Shown: positions 11,901 through 20,913 of the stretch, piece by piece
Layout: the number at the start of each line of letters is the position of its first letter
Position numbering within the stretch: position 1 is the first letter of the stretch
Assembly: GCF_963675165.1 (NCBI RefSeq)
Contig: NC_087386.1
Span: forward strand, 422,931-486,930
Reading direction: 5' to 3'
DNA from: Halichondria panicea
Taxonomy: Eukaryota; Porifera; Demospongiae; Suberitida; Halichondriidae
DNA length: 64,000 bases
Position numbers and translations under genes: made by a program
The notes under the pieces: model-generated
Database searches by the model: none
What the model was told of the DNA's origin: nothing
Seen by the model: the letters and a program-made list of their open reading frames with translations, nothing else

Positions 11901-12920
11901 ACACTCTATCACCTGAGCCGGAGGATTGGCGAGCTGACCACGGAGAAGCAAGAGGAGAAGAGGAGATACAAGTGAGCACTGACCCAGTATTGCAATTCTA
12001 TGATATTAAATGTATTTATTAAGTATACATTTTATTGCTTGTAGAGATGTGTTTTAGCCTGTAATTATTGTGGATTATGTCCTTCTAGAGAGCTGAGGCA
12101 AAGACATCTGAGGTTGTTGAGAGAGAAAAAAGAAATGCTTTCCAAGGTGAAGTGAAACACATCGGCCCTGTGTGTGTGTAATGGTGTTCAAGGAATGTTA
12201 TCAGTTGCTATCAGTTTGCTATGTAGCATTTTGAATATTGATTCCCTCTTTCCAGATTGCCAAACTTGATGGGAAAGCGAAAGAGGCCATGATGCTCAAG
12301 TTTGGGCGCGTGGTGGATCTTGACCGACTGGAGGGTCTCGGTGTCAACCACATTGTCGAGGAGCTTAGATCTAAACTGAGGGTTCTGGAGGAGAAAGCAG
12401 AACATGATTTGGCCACTCTCACTGGGAAGATTGACTCTGAGAAGAAACGGCTAGCTCAGACAACGAGAGAAAACACTAAGAGACTAGACAGACAAAATGA
12501 GCTGATCATTGCCCAACGGAGTCTAGAGGACCAACTCAACAGCAGGCAAAAGTCTATGGTGAGCTAGTACATGCACAGGTGGTGTTGTTGCGTATAATTA
12601 TGTACATACTTTGATCATGTAAAAACATCATTTCTCTGTAAGTACGGTTTTATAAATGGCTGGCATCATTATTTGCTGCCTGGCATCATTATTTGCTGCC
12701 TTTATAAACTACAACCCCCCCTCCACACACACACACACAGAGTAAGGATGTTGCCGGGGGCGATGGAGGTATGGAGGCGGGTGAGGAAAGGGAGCGGCTG
12801 TTGGCACTAGTGAGAATACAAGTAAGAGAGATAGAAGCCATACGAGAGGAGATACAAGTACTACAGTTGAAGGGTGGGCGCATTGCCCCACCCCCACAAC
12901 CCCCACCACAGACTGTATAG
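887..12920 (+). CDS. CFAP44: Cilia- and flagella-associated protein 44 (WD-repeat/coiled-coil), 32 exons
   Basis: CFAP44 is an axonemal protein needed for ciliary and flagellar beating. I join 32 exons: 887-963, 1025-1721, 1771-1913, 2088-2250, 2528-2630, 2817-3036, 3270-3480, 3638-3706, 3780-3863, 3956-4078, 4156-4255, 4558-4705, 5004-5148, 5371-5481, 5606-5767, 6342-6617, 6938-7080, 7369-7633, 7733-7788, 8149-8368, 8605-8678, 8922-9219, 9552-9740, 9876-9950, 10046-10435, 10622-10870, 11057-11191, 11359-11468, 11525-11971, 12089-12146, 12256-12558 and 12741-12920. All phases agree and give 2007 aa. An acidic low-complexity N-terminus is followed by WD repeats with family signatures such as [50 protein letters not shown] and [12 protein letters not shown]. 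The C-terminal half is long charged coiled coil. Human CFAP44 is about 150 residues shorter; the difference is roughly the N-terminal repeat block. Confidence 0.95.
1129..1668 (+). repeat. In-frame 30-bp coding minisatellite in CFAP44 exon 2 (18 copies)
   Basis: Eighteen consecutive 30-bp units encode the decapeptide [11 protein letters not shown]. Variants change single positions (EAV, ENV, KNA, DNV; N/T at the last residue). The unit is a multiple of three, so copy-number change keeps the frame. The two other + frames and one - frame are also open across the array and are shadows. Confidence 0.95.
2256..2442 (+). repeat. Family M element, copy 2 (CFAP44 intron 4)
   Basis: Same order of landmarks as 262-455: TTTTTCTGGTGAAAAACTT, CAAATCAGCAGAAAAA, AAGGATCGTGTGTA, GGCTTTGCGATTTTAT, TTGCGAATTGATCAACCCTC, GCATATGTTTGATGCTCGC and AAAACATTCTAGTAATAC. 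It lies wholly inside an intron and has no coding potential. Confidence 0.7.
4337..4540 (+). repeat. Two-copy ~110-bp tandem duplication in CFAP44 intron 11
   Basis: The block GGTCTGGTAAAGGGTCATTG ... CATAATTGAAATRCAATRCTAA ... TGTAGCCTGGTAAAG is present twice in a row with a few substitutions. It is intronic and has no recognised function. Confidence 0.75.
4786..4945 (-). repeat. Family M element, copy 3, inverted (CFAP44 intron 12)
   Basis: The reverse complement shows AGAATATTTTGCTGGTGAAA, AAAATCAGCAGAAAAATGGA, TTCTGGCAAGGATTGTGTGT, GGTTTGCGATTTTATTTTTG and a GCTCGCAAAAACATTCTAG end, matching the other copies. This copy shows both inverted ends best. Confidence 0.7.
5736..5818 (+). repeat. 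Duplicated end of CFAP44 exon 15 with its splice donor
   Basis: The last ~32 bp of exon 15 (GGTTCACCTCCATCAAGG ... GGCTCAGGG, 5736-5768) are repeated at 5789-5818, separated by a short GT run. The copy again ends in CAGG followed by GTGTGT, so a second, weaker donor lies about 50 bp downstream of the real one (GTATGT at 5768). Confidence 0.8.
5819..5941 (+). repeat. (GT)n microsatellite in CFAP44 intron 15
   Basis: About 120 bp of almost pure GT dinucleotide, interrupted by a few GC steps near its start. It begins immediately after the duplicated exon end. Confidence 0.95.
7826..8098 (+). repeat. Fold-back repeat family F, diverged copy (CFAP44 intron 19)
   Basis: A left arm (GGTCTTTGAACGGCCATAAC, then TTTAGTTCCGTTGGTCCAAT and TTTTATGATTTTATG) is followed by the family core (ATATATAGCCCATGG, GAGAAATTATGGCCCG). 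It ends with an inverted right arm (CTAAGCTTCCAGAAAATCAG, TTGAAATTGGACCACCAGAA, CTCTAGTTATAG). It is the most diverged full-length copy in the window. Confidence 0.65.
8405..8452. repeat. 12-bp perfect inverted repeat (hairpin) in CFAP44 intron 20
   Basis: CCGTATAGCGGG (8405-8416) and CCCGCTATACGG (8441-8452) are exact reverse complements around a 24-base loop. It is probably the remains of a short palindromic element. Confidence 0.8.
10447..10587 (+). repeat. Family M element, copy 4, shortened (CFAP44 intron 25)
   Basis: It carries TAGCTGGTGAAAAAACTTAC, CAAATCAGCAG, TTGCGTCCTGGCAAGGATCG, GTGTGTACTTAGCTTTGCG, TTGCGAATTGATCAACCCTC and AAAACATTCTG, in the order of the other copies but with internal deletions. 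Confidence 0.65.
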
Positions 12921-13575
12921 TTAGTCATGTGACACTGAACTGGCTAGCTAGGCTACCCGATCACTTGTATGTATATATAAGCTTGTGTTCTTATTATTGT
13001 ACCTATTATTGTTAATTAATAACTGCTATAATGATTCATAATTATTTTGAGGCTACATCAATGTGAATTTATTATGTCCACACACTAAATCAGTAACTAT
13101 AACCGCTTTGTATCTGATATATTGAATCTCTTAATGCATCCTTTTGCGTTTATGCAACTTATACTGCCTGTATGTAGTCTGCTGCCTTTATACAGTCCGC
13201 TGCCTTTATACAGTCCGCTGTTATAGTTACAGTTTTTTGCACTGTAATACGCATAGCCCATATACGTATCATGTATTACAGTCAGTTGTGCAAAAGTCTC
13301 TTTTACATACTAAATTAGTTAAATTCAGCACTGTCTAACGGAGACTATGGTGTTCCCAATGCTGCTAACGATGACAGCATCTCTCTTTATAGTCACGCAG
13401 TCGTCAATAATTATATAAGGTTGATCTCGTTAATTAAATTATTGTTGGTACAATTCATAGATTACATCAATTTTTAATGAACCTTGTCCACACAACACTC
13501 TAAAATAATAGCTAAATCTATCTACAGCAGTTAACTGTCTCTACTACAAGGCTCCATCACTTCAATTTGCTTCTC
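12921..13575. other. Intergenic: 3' flank of CFAP44 and of the first peptide gene
   Basis: No open frame here looks like a gene. The only structure seen is a short tandem run of TAGTCTGCTGCCTTTATACA-like units at 13172-13225. The segment should contain the convergent 3' UTRs of CFAP44 (+) and the first peptide gene (-). I see no convincing AATAAA for CFAP44. Confidence 0.6.
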
Positions 13576-13836
13576 TTATTTGCGACCCAAAAGGTGATGA
13601 GCAGCTCCCAAAGCAGCACGGAACCATTGAGACTTGGCTGTATTCCTTCCGCCACCCTGCTGCTGTTGGACGTTGACCTGCTCGTCTTCCATCTCCTGTA
13701 GGGACTGAAGAGCTTTGAGCAGTTGAATGGCTTGCTGTGTTTCGTCTTGTTCCTCCATCTCATCATTGTAGGGGGCAGCATAGGCCAGGCCTGCAAAGGC
13801 ACACACCAGGAGCACAGCAAAGAGAGACTTGTTCAT
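13576..13836 (-). CDS. Secreted amidated-peptide precursor, copy 1 (86 aa, putative antimicrobial or signalling peptide)
   Basis: A one-exon gene. Residues 1-20 ([20 protein letters not shown]) are a textbook signal peptide. Residues ~21-58 are an acidic, Gln-rich pro-region (APYNDEMEEQDETQQ, LQEMEDEQVNVQQQQ). The tail (GGGRNTAKSQ then WFRAALGAAHHLLGRK) is basic with hydrophobics spaced 3-4 apart, as in an amphipathic helix. The final Gly-Arg-Lys is the usual signal for basic trimming and conversion of Gly to a C-terminal amide. A TATA box (TATAAAAG on the minus strand, 13925-13932) lies ~90 bp upstream of ATG. An acidic pro-part with a cationic amidated tail is typical of host-defence peptide precursors, but a secreted signal peptide fits equally well. 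The family is not one I recognise; function is inference. Copy 1 is the most diverged of the six - strand copies together with copy 2. Confidence 0.9.
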   Translation of the reverse strand: MNKSLFAVLLVCAFAGLAYAAPYNDEMEEQDETQQAIQLLKALQSLQEMEDEQVNVQQQQGGGRNTAKSQWFRAALGAAHHLLGRK

Positions 13837-14207
13837 TTTCTTAAATGATTTGGAGTTGTTGGAGTAACTTTGGAGAGTTGATTTTCACCAGTTGTTGCTT
13901 GATGTGGCATGAGCTGGTCCCCTGCTTTTATAGTCAGCTCCCTAGTGCATGTATATAGGATGGTGGTGCACTTGTCTAGCAACAGAAGCCTCCCCTGCAG
14001 ACAGTGTAAGTAACTAGAGCCTAGTAAGAGGTCACTGTTTACTAACAACTTTCAATCTCCACAAAGATGGGCAAACACATTGCAAAGTTATGTATAGGAA
14101 ATGTGTTATGTATATACATCATTGAAGGCTAATATTTATAGTCACTGTGTTGTAAGTTAAGTGGACCCCTTCATGGTGTGTTGCATGCTATTCTTGTTGT
14201 TGTGTAG

Positions 14208-14600
14208 GAATGGATACAGTACACTAGAGGACTATACATGATAAGCTGTGATGAGACTGAAAACGTCCAATCATTATTAGAGATGGAGAGTGCCTTCAGG
14301 GCAATCACATCGGACGGGGTGTGAAAACAATACTGCATGTATACATTGTTAACGCTAATGGCAATGCTACAAGTCTCCCCTTATGTGTGAGTGTACATAG
14401 AATTTAGATATACATATGGTTTAGCTGGATCAGTGTCCCTTGTCTCGGGAGCACGCAGAATACGTGTCCAGATGATGAAACTGTACATATTATGTCCGGA
14501 GGGAGAGACATACAGTGCATGCAGGGAGCTCTCGACTGCACGGAGCTCTCGGCTGCAGGGAGCTCTCGACTGCAAGGAGCTCTCGACTACAAGGACTAGT
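14208..14600 (+). pseudogene. Broken copy 1 of the last alpha-spectrin exons
   Basis: The segments 14208-14320 and ~14418-14600 match the last two long exons (EF-hand region) of the spectrin gene at 21385-21833, but in the opposite orientation. Landmarks are GGAATGG, ACACTAGAGGACTA, GAGACTGAAAACGTCCAATC, GAGAGTGCCTTCAGGGCAAT and GAGCACGCAGAATACGTGTC. The frame is lost through indels, and the copy truncates after the GGACGGGG position. A GGGAGCTCTCGACTGCA motif derived from the second exon is expanded about four times at 14526-14590. Confidence 0.85.
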
Positions 14601-15035
14601 CTAGCTTTGCTCAGATCAACATTGTTTACTATACAAGTTTCCTTGTCTCGTCATCATTATTAATTTAGTCTCAACGCCTAAATACGTATACTTATAATTA
14701 TATACGTACAGATACACTCAGATAATATCATGCAGGTCCCCACACTACTACGGAGACTAGTGTTTTACTACGGAGACTAGTGTTACTACGGAGACTATAT
14801 AGTGTGCCAGTGTTGTTCCTCATGTATCAGCTATAGAGGGTAGTTGCATACACTTTATAGATTAAGATAATGTGTTTGCAAGCAGGTATAATGACTTGTT
14901 CATTGTTCATTGTTACATAATTATTCATAATTTATATCATAATAAACCATCCACACAACACACTAAATCAATGAGCTAAATCTACAGCAGTTCAAACAGT
15001 CCACTATGAGGCTCCATCACTTCAACTTGCTTCTC

Positions 15036-15296
15036 TTATTTGCGACCAAGCAGACCGTGAGCAATCCCCAAAGCTTTACGGAACCATTGAGACTTGACGA
15101 TATTTCCTCCGTCACCCTGCTGCTGTTGGACGTTGACCTGCTCATCTTCCATCTCCTGTAACGACTGAAGAGCTTTGAGTAGTTGAATGGCTTGCTGTGT
15201 TTCGTCTTGTTCCTCCATCTCATCACTGTAGGGAACAGCATAGGCCAGGCCTGCAAAGGCACACACCAGGAGCACAGCAAAGAGAGACTTGTTCAT
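15036..15296 (-). CDS. Secreted amidated-peptide precursor, copy 2 (86 aa)
   Basis: Same layout as copy 1: identical 20-residue signal peptide, acidic Gln-rich pro-region (VPYSDEMEEQDETQQ), then a tail GDGGNIVKSQ and WFRKALGIAHGLLGRK. Relative to copy 1 the tail has Lys for Ala after Arg, Ile for Ala and Gly for His, giving one more positive charge. The tail again ends in Gly-Arg-Lys. The TATA box lies at 15385-15392 (minus strand). It shares the six-residue EMEEQD segment with copy 1, which copies 3-6 have lost. Start and stop are clear and there is no intron. Secretion is well supported; the biological role is not known. Confidence 0.9.
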   Translation of the reverse strand: MNKSLFAVLLVCAFAGLAYAVPYSDEMEEQDETQQAIQLLKALQSLQEMEDEQVNVQQQQGDGGNIVKSQWFRKALGIAHGLLGRK

Positions 15297-15670
15297 TTTC
15301 TTAAATGGTTTGGAGTTGTTGGAGTGTCTTTGGAGAGTTGATTTTCACCAGTTGTTGCTTAATGTGGCATGAGCTGGTCCCCTGCTTTTATAGTCAGCTC
15401 CCTAGTGCATGTGTATAGGCTGGTGGTGCACTTGTCAAGCAACAGAAGCCTCCCTGCAGACAGTGTAAGTAGCTAGGAGGTCACTGTCTAGTAACAACTT
15501 TCAATCTCCACAAAGATGGGCAAACACATCACTATAATTATGTAGGAAATTGATAAACTGCATGACAAGTACTTGTACAATAATTGTAACATTTATAGTG
15601 TTGTAAGTGGACCCCTGGCTTCATAGTTATTATCGTGTGTTAATACTGTTCTTGCTTTTGTTTTGTGCAG

Positions 15671-16066
15671 GAATGGTATTACACTGGAGGACTTACATGT
15701 TGTTTTTATTATAAGCCGTGGGACTGAAAATGTCCAAGTGGCTTCAGAGCAATCACATCAGACAGGGACAAACCGTTTGTCACCAAGGATAGAATGTTTC
15801 AAGTGAGAGAACAATACAGCAACATTAATTTTATTGCTAATGGTAACACCACAAGATTCTCCCCTTATGTGAGTGTACACAGAATTTACTTTACTCAGAT
15901 ATGTGGTTTAGCTGAATCAGTGTACACATCTACATGTACATGCAGGCTTTGTCTCCATATAGCACGCAGAGTACACTGCATGTGTCCAGATGATGAAACC
16001 GTACAAATGTCCGGAGGGAAAGACAGGCAAGTACAAGGAGCTCTCAACTACAAGGACTTCGCTCAG
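15671..16066 (+). pseudogene. Broken copy 2 of the last alpha-spectrin exons
   Basis: It starts right after a GTGCAG acceptor-like site with GAATGGTATTACACTGGAGG. It has lost the stretch coding SLSEVESA and keeps ACAAACCGTTTGTCACCAAG and the donor-like CAAGTGAGAG. After a short intron it resumes at 15945 with GGCTTTGTC ... AGCACGCAGAGTACACTGC and ends at AAGGACTTCGCTCAG. Indels destroy the frame. Confidence 0.85.
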
Positions 16067-16396
16067 GTATATACATTGCAGTTTCGAAGTCTAAATACGT
16101 ACTATAATTAGAGATATCAGCAGGTCCCCACATTTCTACTGAGCTGACTATAATTATAGTGTGCCCCAGCGATGTTTCTCATGTATCAGGGTAATTGCAT
16201 GCTGCTAATGGTGACAGCTTCTAGATTAAGGCAATGTCTGCGTGCGTGTGTTTGCAAGCTGGAATAGGGTTATGACTGTTCATTGTTGCATAATTATTCA
16301 TGATGATCATAATAAACCATATCCACACAACACAATAGCTAAATCTACATCAGTTAACAGTCCACTATGAGGCTCCATCACTTCAACTTGCTTCTC

Positions 16397-16648
16397 TTAT
16401 TTGCGACCAAGCAGACCGTGAGCAATCCCCAAAGCTTTACGGAACCATTGAGACTTGACGATATTTCCTCCGTCACCCTGCTGCTGTTGGACGTTGACCT
16501 GCTTATCTTCCATCTCCTGTAGCGACTGAAGAGCCTTGAGCAGTTGAACGGCTTGCTGTGTTTCGTCCACCTCATCATTGTAGGGGGCAGCATAGGCCAG
16601 GCCTGCAAAGGCACACACCAGGAGCACAGCAAAGAGAGACTTGTTCAT
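16397..16648 (-). CDS. Secreted amidated-peptide precursor, copy 3 (83 aa)
   Basis: The signal peptide is identical to copy 1. The pro-region is shortened by three residues (APYNDEVDETQQAVQ), with LQEMEDKQVNVQQQQ before the tail. The tail WFRKALGIAHGLLGRK is the same as in copy 2. TATA is at 16741-16748 (minus strand). The protein is identical to those of copies 4 and 5, and flanks are nearly identical too. This shows very recent duplication or continuing gene conversion. Role unknown; features as for the other copies. Confidence 0.9.
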   Translation of the reverse strand: MNKSLFAVLLVCAFAGLAYAAPYNDEVDETQQAVQLLKALQSLQEMEDKQVNVQQQQGDGGNIVKSQWFRKALGIAHGLLGRK

Positions 16649-17012
16649 TTTCTTAAATGGTTTGGAGTTGTTTGAGTAACTTTGGAGAGTTTATCTTCAC
16701 CAGTTGTTGCTTGATATGGCATGATCGAGCTGGTCCCCTGCTTTTATAGTCAGCTCCCTAGTGCATGTGTATAGGCTGGTGGTGCACTTGTCAAGCAACA
16801 GAAGCCTCCCCTGCAGACAGTGTAAGTAGCTAGGAGGTCACTGTCTAGTAACAACTTTCAATCTCCACAGAGATGGGCAAACACATCACTATAATTATGT
16901 AGGAAATTGATAAACTGCATGACAAGTTGTACTTGTACAATAATTCTAGTGTTGTAAGTGGACCCCTTCATAGTTATTATCGTGTGTTAATGCTGTTCTT
17001 GCTTGTGTGCAG

Positions 17013-17404
17013 GAATGGTATTACACTGGAGGACTTATACATGTCGTTTTTATTATAAGCCGTGCATAGGACTGAAAACGTCCATGCAAGTGCCTTCAGG
17101 GCAATCACATCGGACAGGGACAAACCGTTTGTCACCAAGGATAGAATGTTTCAAATGAGAGAACAACATTACTAATGGTAACACCACAAGATTCTCCCTC
17201 TATATGTGAGTGTACACAGGATTTACTTTACTCAGATGTGGTTTAGGCTGAATAAGTGTACCCATCTACATGTACATGCAGGCTTTGTCTCGGTATAGCA
17301 CGCAGAGTACACTGCATGTGTGTCCAGATGATGAAACTGTACAAATGTCCGGAGGGAAAGACAGGCAAGTACAAGGAGCTCTCAACTACAAGGACTTCGC
17401 TCAG
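17013..17404 (+). pseudogene. Broken copy 3 of the last alpha-spectrin exons
   Basis: Nearly identical to copies 4 and 5. GGAATGGTATTACACTGGAG begins the first exon relic and AGCACGCAGAGTACACTGCA the second. The sequence coding [11 protein letters not shown] is collapsed to GAAAACGTCCATGCAAGTGC, which breaks the frame. Confidence 0.85.
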
Positions 17405-17735
17405 GTATATACATTGCAGTTTCGAAGTCTAAATACGTACTATAATTAGAGATATCAGCAGGTCCCCACATTTCTACTGAGCTGACTATAATTATAGTGT
17501 GCCCCAGCGATGTTTCTCATGTATCAGGGTAATTGCATGCTGCTAATGGTGACAGCTTCTAGATTAAGGCAATGTCTGCGTGCGTGTGTTTGCAAGCTGG
17601 AATAGGGTTATGACGTGTTCATTGTTGCATAATTATTCATGATGATCATAATAAACCATATCCACACAACACAATAGCTAAATCTACATCAGTTAACAGT
17701 CCACTATGAGGCTCCATCACTTCAACTTGCTTCTC

Positions 17736-17987
17736 TTATTTGCGACCAAGCAGACCGTGAGCAATCCCCAAAGCTTTACGGAACCATTGAGACTTGACGA
17801 TATTTCCTCCGTCACCCTGCTGCTGTTGGACGTTGACCTGCTTATCTTCCATCTCCTGTAGCGACTGAAGAGCCTTGAGCAGTTGAACGGCTTGCTGTGT
17901 TTCGTCCACCTCATCATTGTAGGGGGCAGCATAGGCCAGGCCTGCAAAGGCACACACCAGGAGCACAGCAAAGAGAGACTTGTTCAT
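17736..17987 (-). CDS. Secreted amidated-peptide precursor, copy 4 (83 aa)
   Basis: The protein is identical to copies 3 and 5: 20-residue signal peptide, pro-region APYNDEVDETQQAVQ, basic tail WFRKALGIAHGLLGRK with a Gly-Arg-Lys end. TATA lies at 18080-18087 (minus strand). It sits 1339 bp from copy 3, start to start, which defines the young repeat period. No intron. Role unknown. Confidence 0.9.
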   Translation of the reverse strand: MNKSLFAVLLVCAFAGLAYAAPYNDEVDETQQAVQLLKALQSLQEMEDKQVNVQQQQGDGGNIVKSQWFRKALGIAHGLLGRK

Positions 17988-18350
17988 TTTCTTAAATGGT
18001 TTGGAGTTGTTTGAGTAACTTTGGAGAGTTTATCTTCACCAGTTGTTGCTTGATATGGCATGATCGAGCTGGTCCCCTGCTTTTATAGTCAGCTCCCTAG
18101 TGCATGTGTATAGGCTGGTGGTGCACTTGTCAAGCAACAGAAGCCTCCCCTGCAGACAGTGTAAGTAGCTAGGAGGTCACTGTCTAGTAACAACTTTCAA
18201 TCTCCATGAGATGGGCAAACACATCACTATAATTATGTAGGAAATTGATAAACTGCATGACAAGTTGTACTTGTACAATAATTCTAGTGTTGTAAGTGGA
18301 CCCCTTCATAGTTATTATCGTGTGTTAATGCTGTTCTTGCTTGTGTGCAG

Positions 18351-18750
18351 GAATGGTATTACACTGGAGGACTTATACATGTCGTTTTTATTATAAGCCG
18401 TGCATGGGACTGAAAACGTCCATGCAAGTGCCTTCAGGGCAATCACATCGGACAGGGACAAACCGTTTGTCACCAAGGATAGAATATTTCAAATGAGAGA
18501 ACAACATTACTAATGGTAACACCACAAGATTCTCCCTCTATATGTGAGTGTACACAGGATTTACTTTACTCAGATATGTGGTTTAGGCTGAATAAGTGTA
18601 CCCATCTACATGTACATGTACATGCAGGCTTTGTCTCGGTATAGCACGCAGAGTACACTGCATGTGTGTCCAGATGATGAAACTGTACAAATGTCCGGAG
18701 GGAAAGACAGGCAAGTACAAAGAGCTCTCAACTACAAGGACTTCGCTCAG
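18351..18750 (+). pseudogene. Broken copy 4 of the last alpha-spectrin exons
   Basis: Same structure and same collapse (GAAAACGTCCATGCAAGTGC) as copies 3 and 5, so the lesion predates the recent amplification. The second exon relic runs from the GCAGGCTTTGTCTCGG region to GACTTCGCTCAG at 18750. Confidence 0.85.
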
Positions 18751-19080
18751 GTATATACATTGCAGTTTCGAAGTCTAAATACGTACTATAATTAGAGATA
18801 TCAGCAGGTCCCCACATTTCTACTGAGCTGACTATAATTATAGTGTGCCCCAGCGATGTTTCTCATGCATCAGGGTAATGGCATGCTGCTAATGGTGACA
18901 GCTTCTAGATTAAGGCAATGTCTGCGTGCGTGTGTTTGCAAGCTGGAATAGGGTTATGACTGTTCATTGTTGCATGGTAATTCATCATGATCATAATAAA
19001 CCATATCCACACAACACACTAGCTAAATCTACATCAGTTAACAGTCCACTATGAGGCTCCATCACTTCAACTTGCTTCTC

Positions 19081-19332
19081 TTATTTGCGACCAAGCAGAC
19101 CGTGAGCAATCCCCAAAGCTTTACGGAACCATTGAGACTTGACTATATTTCCTCCGTCACCCTGCTGCTGTTGGACGTTGACCTGCTTATCTTCCATCTC
19201 CTGTAGCGACTGAAGAGCCTTGAGCAGTTGAACGGCTTGCTGTGTTTCGTCCACCTCATCATTGTAGGGGGCAGCATAGGCCAGGCCTGCAAAGGCACAC
19301 ACCAGGAGCACAGCAAAGAGAGACTTGTTCAT
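19081..19332 (-). CDS. Secreted amidated-peptide precursor, copy 5 (83 aa)
   Basis: The protein is identical to copies 3 and 4; only silent changes occur (for example the codon for Ile in GDGGNIVKSQ). TATA is at 19425-19432 (minus strand). The signal peptide, acidic pro-region and amidation signal are intact. Preservation of the protein while flanks carry small differences is compatible with selection or with recent conversion; the window alone cannot separate these. Confidence 0.9.
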   Translation of the reverse strand: MNKSLFAVLLVCAFAGLAYAAPYNDEVDETQQAVQLLKALQSLQEMEDKQVNVQQQQGDGGNIVKSQWFRKALGIAHGLLGRK

Positions 19333-19696
19333 TTTCTTAAATGGTTTGGAGTTGTTTGAGTAACTTTGGAGAGTTTATCTTCACCAGTTGTTGCTTGATA
19401 TGGCATGATCGAGCTGGTCCCCTGCTTTTATAGTCAGCTCCCTAGTGCATGTGTATAGGCTGGTGGTGCACTTGTCAAGCAACAGAAGCCTCCCCTGCAG
19501 ACAGTGTAAGTAGCTAGGAGGTCACTGTCTAGTAACAACTTTCAATCTCCACAGAGATGGGCAAACACATCACTATAATTATGTAGGAAATTGATAAACT
19601 GCATGACAAGTTGTACTTGTACAATAATTCTAGTGTTGTAAGTGGACCCCTTCATAGTTATTATCGTGTGTTAATGCTGTTCTTGCTTGTGTGCAG

Positions 19697-20098
19697 GAAT
19701 GGTATTACACTGGAGGACTTATACATGTCGTTTTTATTATAAGCCGTGCATGGGACTGAAAACGTCCATGCAAGTGCCTTCAGGGCAATCACATCGGACA
19801 GGGACAAACCGTTTGTCACCAAGGATAGAATATTTCAAATGAGAGAACAACATTACTAATGGTAACACCACAAGATTCTCCCTCTATATGTGAGTGTACA
19901 CAGGATTTACTTTACTCAGATATGTGGTTTAGGCTGAATAAGTGTACCCATCTACATCTACATGTATACATGCAGGCTTTGTCTCGGTATAGCACGCAGA
20001 GTACACTGCATGTGTGTCCAGATGATGAAACTGTACAAATGTCCGGAGGGAAAGACAGGCAAGTACAAGGAGCTCTCAACTACAAGGACTTCGCTCAG
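19697..20098 (+). pseudogene. Broken copy 5 of the last alpha-spectrin exons
   Basis: Same structure as copies 3 and 4, ending at GACTTCGCTCAG (20098). No stop-free frame spans both exon relics. Confidence 0.85.
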
Positions 20099-20428
20099 GT
20101 ATATACATTGCAGTTTCGAAGTCTAAATACGTACTATAATTAGAGATATCAGCAGGTCCCCACATTTCTACTGAGCTGACTATAATTATAGTGTGCCCCA
20201 GCGATGTTTCTCATGCATCAGGGTAATTGCATGCTGCTAATGGTGACAGCTTCTAGATTAAGGCAATGTCTGCGTGCGTGTGTTTGCAAGCTGGAATAGG
20301 GTTATGACGTGTTCATTGTTGCATAATTATTCATGATGATCATAATAAACCATATCCACACAACACACTAGCTAAATCTACATCAGTTAACAGTCCACTA
20401 TGAGGCTCCATCACTTCAATTGCTTCTC

Positions 20429-20680
20429 TTATTTGCGACCCAAAAGGTGATGAGCAGCTCCCAAAGCAGCACGGAACCATTGAGACTTGACGATATTTCC
20501 TCCGTCACCCTGCTGCTGTTGGACGTTGACCTGCTTATCTTCCATCTCCTGTAGCGACTGAAGAGCCTTGAGCAGTTGAACGGCTTGCTGTGTTTCGTCC
20601 ACCTCATCATTGTAGGGGGCAGCATAGGCCAGGCCTGCAAAGGCACACACCAGGAGCACAGCAAAGAGAGACTTGTTCAT
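20429..20680 (-). CDS. Secreted amidated-peptide precursor, copy 6 (83 aa, mosaic)
   Basis: The signal and pro-region match copies 3-5 (APYNDEVDETQQAVQ, MEDKQVNVQQQQGDGG), but the tail WFRAALGAAHHLLGRK is that of copy 1. The downstream flank (CCCAAAAGGTGATGAGCAGC on the + strand) also matches copy 1. The switch falls between the NIVKSQ codons and the RAALG codons, so this copy looks like a recombinant. TATA lies at 20769-20776 (minus strand). It is the cluster copy nearest the real spectrin 3' end. Function unknown. Confidence 0.9.
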   Translation of the reverse strand: MNKSLFAVLLVCAFAGLAYAAPYNDEVDETQQAVQLLKALQSLQEMEDKQVNVQQQQGDGGNIVKSQWFRAALGAAHHLLGRK

Positions 20681-20913
20681 TTTCTTAAATGGTTTGGAGT
20701 TGTTTGAGTAACTTTGGAGAGTTGATCTTCACCAGTTGTTGCTTAATGTGGCATGAGCTGGTCCCCTGCTTTTATAGTCAGCTCCCTAGTGCATGTGTAT
20801 AGGCTGGTGGTGCAATTGTCTAGCAACAGAAGCCTCCCCTGCAGACAGTGTAAGTAGCTAGGAGGTCACTGTCTATAGTAACAACTTTCAATCTCCACAG
20901 AGATGGGCAAACA

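Noticed and set aside
14208-20098. A second functional gene on the plus strand between the peptide genes
   Set aside because: The sequence is spectrin exon relics with frame-breaking deletions, and the upstream spectrin exons are missing.
13557-20664. Second open frame in each peptide gene ([15 protein letters not shown]...)
   Set aside because: It overlaps the precursor in another frame, lacks a proper signal peptide and is lost in copy 5.
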